This document shows positions 1 to 5,320 of a stretch of 5,320 nucleotides of DNA, piece by piece. The position numbers and the translations under genes were made by a program. The notes under the pieces were generated by a model. It was not told where the DNA came from and did no database searches. It saw nothing but the letters and a program-made list of their open reading frames with translations. Origin of the DNA: Actinomycetota bacterium. Lineage in GTDB: Bacteria > Actinomycetota > Acidimicrobiia > Acidimicrobiales > Iamiaceae. The number at the start of each line of letters is the position of its first letter. Position 1 is the stretch's first letter. The stretch spans positions 1 through 5,320 of the forward strand of contig JAFDWI010000199.1 of NCBI GenBank assembly GCA_018268545.1. The letters are read 5' to 3'.

Positions 1-2426
1 AGTTCCGGTCCCGACGCGAGCTCCTCACCTCCGATCGACGGATCGCAGGTGGGGAGCTCCGCCACCGGCTCACCGAGACGACCGACCTGTGGCTGGCCGA
101 CGTGTACGCCGCGGCGCTGGCCGGCACCGGCTCGTCGACCGACGGGATCGCGCTCGTAGCGCTCGGCGGTTACGGGCGCCGCGAGCTGTGCCCGGGGAGC
201 GATCTCGACGTGGCCGTCATCCACCGACGCAACCCGAGCCGTTCGGCTGCGATCGCCGAGGCCGTGTGGTATCCGATCTGGGACACGGGCATCCACCTGG
301 GCCACAGCGTCCGCAGCGTCGCCGAGGCGACCGAGGAGGTCGGCGTGGACTTCGAAACGTCGACCGCGCTGCTCGACGCACGGCTCATCGCCGGAGACGG
401 CGGGGTCGTCGACGAACTGGCAGCCCAGGTTCACCGTGCCTGGAACGCGCACCTGGGCGAAGCCGCCCGGTGGCTGCACGACGATGCCGACCGTCGACGC
501 GCACGCCTCGGTGACGTCGCCTTCTCGGTCGAACCGAACATCAAGGTCGCGGGCGGCGGGCTGCGTGATGCACAGATTCCGGCGTGGCTCGGTGTGGGCG
601 CGGATCTCGTCGACCCGGCCGACCGAGCGACACTCACCGCAGCCCGATCCTGGCTCGCGGACGTGCGCGTCGCGCTGCACCGATGCCGCTCGGCGTCGGG
701 CGAGGTCCTGCGCCTCGAGGATCAGGACGCCGTCGCGGCCGAACTGGGGATCGTCGATGCGGACGAACTGATGACCCGGGTTGCCGCGGCGGCACGCGAC
801 ATCGACTGGGTTCTCGACGAGGTCTGGGTACGCGTCGCGGAAATCGCCGAAGAGGGCGAACCGGTTCGACGGTTGCGGCGCATCCGGTCCGATCGGTCCG
901 AACGTCGGCGCGCCGGGGCACCCGACCAGACCGGCAGACACGGCGACAGCGGGACACACAGCGATACGGAGACACCCGGCAATGCCCGGACGCGCGGTGA
1001 CACCGGGACACACGTCGACACCGGCGCACACGACGTCGACGACGGCGACGAACTCGACGTGACCGACCCCGCCGAGGTGCTCGGCCGGGTCGCTGAAGCG
1101 GCTCGACTCGGGCGCCGACTCGGCCGCCCACTCCTCACCCGCCTCGCCGCGGAGATGCCCCCACCGGTCGAGCCCTGGGACGCCCCGACCCGCAACGGAT
1201 TCACCGAGCTGCTCGCGGCGGGCCCGGGCATGATCCACGTCGTCGAATCCCTGGATCGCGCCGGGGTGTGGGAACGCCTCGTACCCGAGTGGCCGGCGGT
1301 CCGGACCCGCGCCCAGCGCACCACCCATCACCGCTACACCGTCGACCGGCACCTGCTCGAGGCGGTGGTTGTGGCCGCCTCACTGACCGGCCGGGTCACC
1401 CGCGCCGATCTGCTGTTGGTCGCGACGATGCTCCACGACATCGGCAAGGGTCGGGGCGGTGATCACACCGAGATCGGCGTCGAGCTCGCCGAAGCGATCG
1501 CCCCGCGGATGGGGTTCGACGCGAGCGACACCGGGACCATCGCGACGCTGGTTCGACTGCACCTGTTGCTCCCCGAGGTCGCGACACGTCGTGACATCGA
1601 CGACCGCACCACGGTCGAATCGGTCGCGCAGACCGTCGGCTCGATCGAAACACTCGGGCTGCTCGCGGCGCTCACCGAAGCCGATGCCCGGGCGACCGGT
1701 CCGACGGCGTGGACCGACTGGAAGGCCGGCTTGGTGCGCACGTTGGTCGAACGCACCGGGGCCGCCTTGACCGGCACCATCAGCGAATCGTTCGCGCCGG
1801 CGTTCCCGTCGGTCGCGCAGCGAGCAATGCTCCAGTCGGGTGCCACGACGGTTCAGGGCGAAGGAAGGACGCTCACCGTGGTCGCCGCGGATCGCCCGAG
1901 ATTGTTCTGCCGGGTGGCGGGCGCGCTCGTACTGTCCGGGCTCAACATCGTGTCGGCAGCCGTGACGTCGCTGGACGGGATGGCGTTGGAGGTGTTCAAC
2001 GTCGCGCCGGCCTCTGCGCGAGGCGAGCTGTCCGAGACCATTCGCGTCGACTGGGTGAAAGTGGTCGACGAGGTGGAGCGGTGCATGGTCGGACGGGTCG
2101 CGATCGCCGCTCGGGTCGCCGAGCGGGCGAACACGTACCACCGGCGATCACTCGGCGCGGATTCTGCGGTCCGGGTCCGGTTCGACGACGTGACCGATGA
2201 CGAGGTCGTCGTCGAGGTCGATGCGCCGGACGCGATCGGGGTGCTGTTCGCGATCACGCAGGCGCTCGCGGAACTCGACGTCGACATCCGCTATGCGCGC
2301 GTCGAAACGCTGACCGATCGGGTCGTCGACGCGTTCTCGATCACCGACGGCGACGGGTCCGCGATCCACGACCCGGCCTTTCGGTCCGAGATCGAACGGG
2401 CGATCCGCCACACCCTCGCCACCTGA
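1..2426 (+). CDS. glnD: [Protein-PII] nucleotidylyltransferase / UMP- or AMP-removing enzyme GlnD (5' end cut by window edge)
   Basis: GlnD senses glutamine and adds or removes a nucleotide on the PII signal protein in the cytoplasm. In most bacteria the nucleotide is UMP; in studied actinobacteria GlnD adenylylates GlnK. The frame is open from base 3 with no stop before it and ends at TGA 2424-2426, giving 807 visible residues. The GTG at 102 is therefore not the likely start, because residues upstream (RRELL..., DLWLADVY) resemble the N-terminus of mycobacterial GlnD (808 aa). Probably only about 15 residues are missing. Counting from the codon at 3-5, the nucleotidyltransferase motif GGYGRRELCPGSDLD lies at about 55-69, with the Asp pair at 67 and 69. 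GGGLRD follows at about 184-189. The HD hydrolase has MLHDIGKGRGGDH with His-Asp at 478-479 and the RLHLLLPEVATRRDID block. Two C-terminal ACT domains start near 624 (AADRPRLF) and 735 (VDAPDAIGVLF); these are the expected glutamine-sensing part. A repetitive acidic linker sits between the transferase and HD domains. No amt or glnB is in view; they could lie upstream. Confidence 0.95.
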   Translation, partial: FRSRRELLTSDRRIAGGELRHRLTETTDLWLADVYAAALAGTGSSTDGIALVALGGYGRRELCPGSDLDVAVIHRRNPSRSAAIAEAVWYPIWDTGIHLGHSVRSVAEATEEVGVDFETSTALLDARLIAGDGGVVDELAAQVHRAWNAHLGEAARWLHDDADRRRARLGDVAFSVEPNIKVAGGGLRDAQIPAWLGVGADLVDPADRATLTAARSWLADVRVALHRCRSASGEVLRLEDQDAVAAELGIVDADELMTRVAAAARDIDWVLDEVWVRVAEIAEEGEPVRRLRRIRSDRSERRRAGAPDQTGRHGDSGTHSDTETPGNARTRGDTGTHVDTGAHDVDDGDELDVTDPAEVLGRVAEAARLGRRLGRPLLTRLAAEMPPPVEPWDAPTRNGFTELLAAGPGMIHVVESLDRAGVWERLVPEWPAVRTRAQRTTHHRYTVDRHLLEAVVVAASLTGRVTRADLLLVATMLHDIGKGRGGDHTEIGVELAEAIAPRMGFDASDTGTIATLVRLHLLLPEVATRRDIDDRTTVESVAQTVGSIETLGLLAALTEADARATGPTAWTDWKAGLVRTLVERTGAALTGTISESFAPAFPSVAQRAMLQSGATTVQGEGRTLTVVAADRPRLFCRVAGALVLSGLNIVSAAVTSLDGMALEVFNVAPASARGELSETIRVDWVKVVDEVERCMVGRVAIAARVAERANTYHRRSLGADSAVRVRFDDVTDDEVVVEVDAPDAIGVLFAITQALAELDVDIRYARVETLTDRVVDAFSITDGDGSAIHDPAFRSEIERAIRHTLAT
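927..1034 (+). repeat. Degenerate 18-bp tandem array (six units) inside glnD
   Basis: Six consecutive 18-base units can be aligned in frame, encoding QTGRHG, DSGTHS, DTETPG, NARTRG, DTGTHV and DTGAHD. The approximate consensus is GACACCGGGACACACGGC, coding for DTGTHG. Units 2, 5 and 6 are the closest to each other and units 3 and 4 are the most decayed. The array is preceded by a 9-bp tandem duplication at 885-902 (RSDRSE) and followed by an acidic stretch, DVDDGDELD. It lies in the linker between the nucleotidyltransferase and HD domains, where the family is variable. The unit length is a multiple of three, so gain or loss of units keeps the frame. Confidence 0.75.
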
Positions 2427-2473
2427 CCCCACCCCCCACTCACGCGATCGCGACCCGATCCCGCGCTCATCTG

Positions 2474-2526
2474 TCGAACTTCGGGAGGATACCGGGGTTG
2501 TTCCCAGGTAACCTCCCGAAGTTCGA
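2474..2526. repeat. Long palindromic repeat (REP/REPIN-like or bidirectional terminator) between convergent glnD and purD
   Basis: The outer arms are a perfect 15-bp inverted repeat: TCGAACTTCGGGAGG at 2474-2488 and its reverse complement at 2512-2526. Pairing continues inward to 24-base arms (2474-2497 and 2503-2526) with only two mismatches (A-A at 2489/2511, G-A at 2494/2506) around the loop TTGTT. The structure sits 47 bases after the glnD stop and 56 bases beyond the purD stop, so either transcript would fold it. Neither side shows a U-run, so it is not a canonical intrinsic terminator, although U-less hairpins have been proposed as terminators in actinobacteria. The arm recurs at 5304-5320, which argues for a dispersed repeat family. 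A separate small palindrome CGCGATCGCG lies at 2443-2452. Nothing else is recognised in this gap. Confidence 0.85.
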
Positions 2527-2582
2527 GAGGGAGTCGGGTCGTGACGAGGTGGGGTCGGTTCGCGGGGCGAGTGGCCGCGGCG

Positions 2583-3830
2583 CTACGACGCAGTGGCGAT
2601 GTCGTTGCGGTGATGCATGCCCGGCCAGGAAACGTACCCGAGCGCCTCGTACGCGCGACCGCGAGCGGTGGCGAGATCCGGACCGAAACCGCACACGTCC
2701 AACACCCGTCCTCCCGCAGTGACGAGCCTGCCGTCGCCGTCGGCACCGACGCCCGCTCCCAGCACGGCGGCACCGGTGACGGCGATCGCGTCGTCGAGGC
2801 CGTCGATCACGTCGCCGGTGCGCGGCGCGGCGGGGTAACCCTCGGATGCCGCGACCACCGTCACCGCCGCACCGTCGTCGAACGTCGGCTCGCCCGTCAG
2901 CTCGCCGGCCGCGGCCGACGCGAGCAGTTCGGTCAGCGACGACGTCATGCGCGGCACGACCACCTGGGTTTCGGGATCACCGAACCGCACGTTGTACTCG
3001 ATGATCTTGGGACCTTGCGCGGTGAGCATCAGCCCGGCGTACAGCACACCCCGATAGTCGATCCCGCGTACCCGCAACGCCGAGACCGTCGGCACGACGA
3101 TCGTGGCCATGATCTCGTCGACCAACGCCGGGGTCGCTTCGGCGACCGGCGAGTACGCACCCATCCCGCCGGTGTTCGGACCCGTGTCGCCGTCACCGAC
3201 CCGCTTGAAGTCCCGAGCCGGGGCGAGCGCGACCGCTCGGGTGCCGTCGCACACAGCCAGAATCGACAGCTCGGTTCCGACCATTCCCTCTTCGATCACG
3301 ATGCGTCGGCCCGCGTCACCGAAGGACTCGCCGGCGAGCTTGGCACGCACGTCGGCTTCGGCTGCTGCGAGATCATCGGTGACCAGCACGCCCTTGCCCG
3401 CGGCGAGCCCATCGGTCTTGACCACATAGGGCGGCGTGCGTTCCCGCAGGTAGGCGATCGCCGGGTCGGGGGCGTCGAAGGCCCGATGCTGCGCGGTCGG
3501 CACGCCGGCCTCGAGCAGCAACTGCTTCATGAAGGCCTTGGAGCCTTCGAGTCGTGCGCCGTCCGCGCCCGGCCCGAACACCGACCGACCGGCCGCCCGC
3601 AACCGGTCGGCGAGCCCGTCGACGAGCGGCGCTTCGGGGCCGATCACGTACAGGTCGGCGTCGATCTGCTCGGGGCCCGCGTCGGTGACAGTGATCGCGC
3701 CGGACCCGTCCAACCCGCTCGCCCGGGACATCGCAGGGTTGCCCGGGGTGACCACGACCTCGGCGTCGCGGGACAGCACCGCCGCGAGCGCGTGCTCACG
3801 CCCACCCGAACCGACGACGACGACGCGCAT
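2583..3830 (-). CDS. purD: Phosphoribosylamine--glycine ligase (GAR synthetase)
   Basis: PurD joins 5-phosphoribosylamine and glycine with ATP to form glycinamide ribonucleotide, the second step of IMP synthesis, in the cytosol. The protein is 415 aa, slightly shorter than the E. coli enzyme (about 429). Visible family signatures, in order: the N-terminal GSGGREHAL (7-15); IGPEAPLVDGLADRLRAAG (63-81); EGSKAFMKQLL (95-105); the ATP-grasp nucleotide-binding stretch VVKTDGLAAGKGV (136-148); EEGMVGTELS (180-189); DFKRVGDGDTGPNTGGMGAYSP (207-228); and the metal-binding IIEYNVRFGDPETQ (276-289). The C-terminal domain ends in GMHHRNDIATAS. ATG 3830 is chosen as the start because the conserved MRVVVVGSGGREH begins there, GAGG lies 7 bases upstream, and it overlaps the purA stop. 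The frame stays open further upstream, but only inside purA. It is the distal gene of a purA-purD unit. No frameshift or missing key block is seen. Confidence 0.97.
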   Translation of the reverse strand: MRVVVVGSGGREHALAAVLSRDAEVVVTPGNPAMSRASGLDGSGAITVTDAGPEQIDADLYVIGPEAPLVDGLADRLRAAGRSVFGPGADGARLEGSKAFMKQLLLEAGVPTAQHRAFDAPDPAIAYLRERTPPYVVKTDGLAAGKGVLVTDDLAAAEADVRAKLAGESFGDAGRRIVIEEGMVGTELSILAVCDGTRAVALAPARDFKRVGDGDTGPNTGGMGAYSPVAEATPALVDEIMATIVVPTVSALRVRGIDYRGVLYAGLMLTAQGPKIIEYNVRFGDPETQVVVPRMTSSLTELLASAAAGELTGEPTFDDGAAVTVVAASEGYPAAPRTGDVIDGLDDAIAVTGAAVLGAGVGADGDGRLVTAGGRVLDVCGFGPDLATARGRAYEALGYVSWPGMHHRNDIATAS

Positions 3831-3841
3831 CAGGCGGCCTC
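3828..3841 (-). promoter_or_regulatory. purA stop / purD start overlap with internal Shine-Dalgarno
   Basis: Read on the - strand, the purA stop TGA (3832-3830) and the purD start ATG (3830-3828) share one base as TGATG. A GAGG at 3841-3838 lies inside the purA coding end, seven bases before the purD ATG. This arrangement is typical of translational coupling and fixes the purD start. Confidence 0.85.
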
Positions 3842-5170
3842 GGACCGGTCGATGTACTGGGACCGGCCCGGACCCGTGCCGACGAGAGAGATCGGAACAC
3901 CGATCTGGTCCTCGACGAACGCCAGGTAATCGGCCGCTGCTCGTGGCAGCGCGCCGGTGCCGTCCACGCTCGACAGGTCGGTCTTCCACCCGGGGAGGGT
4001 CTCGTACACGGGCTTGGCGTGGTGGAGCGTCGACTGGTGATAGGGCAGGTGGGTGACCAGTTCGCCGTCGATCTCGTACGCGACACACACCTTGACCTCG
4101 TCGAGCGCGTCGAACAGGTCGAGTTTGGTCATCGCGACCTCGGTGAGCGAGTTGAGCCGAACCGCCTGGCGCAACATGACCGCGTCGAACCAGCCCGGTC
4201 GGCGACGCCGACCACTGTTGGTGCCGTACTCGTGGCCTTCTTCGACGATGTAGTCGCCGATCGCGAGATCGCCCGGATCGGCACCTTCGGCCCCGATGCC
4301 ACCGATCGCATCGGCCGAGATCGGCAGCTCGGTCGGGAACGGACCGGTGCCGACCCGCGTCACGTACGCCTTCGCGATCCCGATGATCCGGTCGATGTCA
4401 CGCGGCCCGACCCCCGCGCCGACGCACGCGCCGCCCGCGACCGGGTTGGACGACGTCACGAACGGGTACGTGCCGTGGTCGAGGTCGAGGAAGGTGGCCT
4501 GCGCGCCTTCGAACAGGACGTTCTCACCGGCATCGAGCGCGTCGTGGACGACCGACACGGCGTCGCCGATGTGCGCTTCGAGTCGCGGCGCACACTCGCC
4601 GATGTACTCGTCGATGATCTCCTCCGCGTCGAGAGGAAGTTGGTTGTAGACCTTCGCGAGGATCGCGTTCTTCTCTTTGAGCGCCGCTTCGAGCTTGGCG
4701 CGGAAGATCTTGGGGTCGAGCAGATCTTGGACGCGCAGGCCCACGCGCGAGGCCTTGTCGGCGTACGCGGGGCCGATCCCCCGTCGGGTCGTTCCGAGCT
4801 TTGCCTTGCCCAGGCGACGCTCCGACAGCCGGTCGAGTTCGGTGTGGTACGGGAGGATCAGGTGTGCGTTGCCCGAGACGACGAGCCGGTCGCAGCTCAC
4901 GCCACGGGCACGCAACGAGTCGATCTCGGCGATCAACACGCGAGGGTCGACGACGACCCCGTTTCCGAGCACGGGCGTGATGTGGGGATACAGGACACCA
5001 CTGGGCACCAGCTGCAATGCAAAAGTCTCGCCGTCGACGACCAGGGTGTGTCCGGCGTTGTGGCCGCCCTGGTAGCGGACGACCATCTGCATCTGCTTGG
5101 CGACGAGGTCGGTGATCTTGCCTTTGCCTTCGTCGCCCCACTGGGTGCCTACGACAACGGTCGCCGGCAC
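3830..5170 (-). CDS. purA: Adenylosuccinate synthetase
   Basis: PurA condenses IMP with aspartate using GTP to give adenylosuccinate, the committed step from IMP to AMP, and acts as a cytosolic dimer. The 446-aa product carries the family signatures: QWGDEGKGK (10-18) with catalytic Asp13, GGHNAGHT (35-42) with catalytic His41, LVPSGVLYP (54-62), TTRRGIGPAYADKASRVGLR (127-146), EGAQATFLDLDHGTYPFVTSSN (221-242), GTGPFPTEL (274-282), GRRRRPGWFDAV (320-331), MTKLDLFDAL (347-356) and GTGPGR (431-436). The start is GTG at 5170, with AAGGAG six bases upstream and conserved residues beginning at once. It is somewhat longer than the usual 430 or so residues. The extra length can be placed in a Gly/Ala-rich stretch at about 284-306, just before the aspartate loop. 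That loop reads GTNSGRRRR rather than the E. coli-like ATTGRRRR. It is the first gene of the unit with purD. Confidence 0.97.
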   Translation of the reverse strand: MPATVVVGTQWGDEGKGKITDLVAKQMQMVVRYQGGHNAGHTLVVDGETFALQLVPSGVLYPHITPVLGNGVVVDPRVLIAEIDSLRARGVSCDRLVVSGNAHLILPYHTELDRLSERRLGKAKLGTTRRGIGPAYADKASRVGLRVQDLLDPKIFRAKLEAALKEKNAILAKVYNQLPLDAEEIIDEYIGECAPRLEAHIGDAVSVVHDALDAGENVLFEGAQATFLDLDHGTYPFVTSSNPVAGGACVGAGVGPRDIDRIIGIAKAYVTRVGTGPFPTELPISADAIGGIGAEGADPGDLAIGDYIVEEGHEYGTNSGRRRRPGWFDAVMLRQAVRLNSLTEVAMTKLDLFDALDEVKVCVAYEIDGELVTHLPYHQSTLHHAKPVYETLPGWKTDLSSVDGTGALPRAAADYLAFVEDQIGVPISLVGTGPGRSQYIDRSEAA

Positions 5171-5176
5171 GTCACA

Positions 5177-5182
5177 CTCCTT
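5177..5182 (-). promoter_or_regulatory. purA ribosome binding site
   Basis: On the - strand, AAGGAG (5182-5177) lies six bases before the GTG at 5170. It is a near-ideal Shine-Dalgarno at ideal spacing and decides for this GTG as the purA start. Confidence 0.85.
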
Positions 5183-5208
5183 CGATCAGCTGATTCACAA
5201 ACGTGACG

Positions 5209-5214
5209 AGGCTA
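5209..5214 (-). promoter_or_regulatory. Weak candidate -10 box for purA-purD
   Basis: On the - strand, TAGCCT (5214-5209) fits the loose actinobacterial -10 pattern TAnnnT and would place the transcript start about 30 bases before the purA GTG. No TTGACA-like -35 is visible at the right spacing, where the DNA is GC-only repeat sequence. The 10-bp palindrome ATCAGCTGAT (5185-5194) lies between this box and the ribosome binding site. The call rests on position and a short match only. Confidence 0.25.
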
Positions 5215-5230
5215 GTGGGTGCGCGTCGAC

Positions 5231-5270
5231 CCCGCGCGACCCTGGGTAGTCCCGCGCGGCCCTGGTTGGC
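5231..5270. repeat. Imperfect 20-bp tandem repeat upstream of purA
   Basis: Two adjacent 20-base units, CCCGCGCGACCCTGGGTAGT (5231-5250) and CCCGCGCGGCCCTGGTTGGC (5251-5270), agree at 16 of 20 positions; the first eight bases are identical. The pair lies 60-100 bases upstream of the purA start, in the expected promoter region. It could be a duplicated protein-binding site or simple local duplication. The sequence does not tell which. Confidence 0.7.
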
Positions 5271-5303
5271 GCACCGCCCGAGACTCATCGGCGCAAAACC
5301 CGG

Positions 5304-5320
5304 CGAACTTCGGGAGGTTA
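5304..5320. repeat. Second copy of the palindrome arm, cut by the window edge
   Basis: CGAACTTCGGGAGGTTA at 5304-5320 is identical over all 17 bases to the reverse complement of the right arm at 2509-2525. It matches the left arm (2475-2491) at 16 of 17. The match starts at the same arm boundary and runs off the window, so whether the second arm follows is unknown. It lies about 134 bases upstream of purA, outside any recognised gene. Confidence 0.85.

Noticed and set aside
102..104. GTG at 102 as the glnD start
   Set aside because: The frame is open to the window edge, and the residues before 102 match the expected GlnD N-terminus, so the gene begins outside the window.
1380..2141. 253-codon open frame on the - strand
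   Set aside because: It is antisense to the HD and ACT regions of glnD. It shows no domain, and glnD is unambiguous here.
2443..2452. CGCGATCGCG palindrome after glnD as a terminator or site
   Set aside because: It is a 10-bp palindrome with no loop and no U-run. The GCGATCGC core is expected often in such GC-rich DNA.
2427..2582. A small gene in the glnD-purD gap
   Set aside because: The gap is 156 bases and taken up largely by the palindrome. No short frame with a ribosome binding site and sensible composition is seen.
2541..3929. 462-codon open frame on the + strand
   Set aside because: It lies almost wholly antisense to purD, whose family motifs are continuous and complete. Its translation is Arg/Gly/His/Asp-rich with no recognisable domain, which is typical of a shadow frame in GC-rich DNA.
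3831..4088. Upstream extension of the purD frame inside purA
   Set aside because: The conserved PurD N-terminus starts at 3830 with a Shine-Dalgarno. The extension only overlaps purA and its translation has no PurD likeness.
4019..5206. 395-codon open frame on the + strand
   Set aside because: It is antisense to purA, with no recognisable motif and Asp/Arg/Val-biased composition from the complementary codon phase.

Overview
The window is strongly GC-rich bacterial DNA with dense coding and long spurious open frames opposite the real genes, as expected of a high-GC actinobacterium. The GlnD here is co-linear with mycobacterial-type GlnD. The purA-purD pair and the style of the proteins suggest a deep-branching actinobacterium such as an Acidimicrobiia/Ilumatobacter-like organism. 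That placement is inference from remembered family features, not from a search.

Layout. From the left edge to 2426 (+ strand) runs glnD, the PII-protein nucleotidylyltransferase and nitrogen sensor; its first few codons lie outside the window. A 156-base convergent intergenic gap follows (2427-2582). It is dominated by a long, nearly perfect palindrome at 2474-2526. On the - strand, purA (5170-3830) is followed without a gap by purD (3830-2583). The purA stop and purD start share one base (TGATG), so the two are almost certainly one transcript. The last 150 bases (5171-5320) are the purA leader. They hold a good ribosome binding site, a weak candidate -10 box, a 20-bp imperfect tandem repeat, and, at the very edge, the beginning of a second copy of the palindrome arm.

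How the genes work together. PurD makes glycinamide ribonucleotide (second step of IMP synthesis) and PurA commits IMP to AMP, so the operon joins an early and a late purine step. GlnD reads glutamine and modifies the PII protein. It is transcribed towards the purine operon, and the two units probably share the palindrome as an end-of-transcript or boundary structure.

The three genes themselves are core metabolism. The parts worth attention are the dispersed palindromic repeat (two occurrences, bracketing purA-purD), an 18-bp in-frame tandem array inside glnD that encodes a DTGTHx-like linker, the purA-leader tandem repeat, and an unusual insertion near the aspartate loop of PurA. No tRNA, rRNA, CRISPR array, transposase or phage gene is seen.
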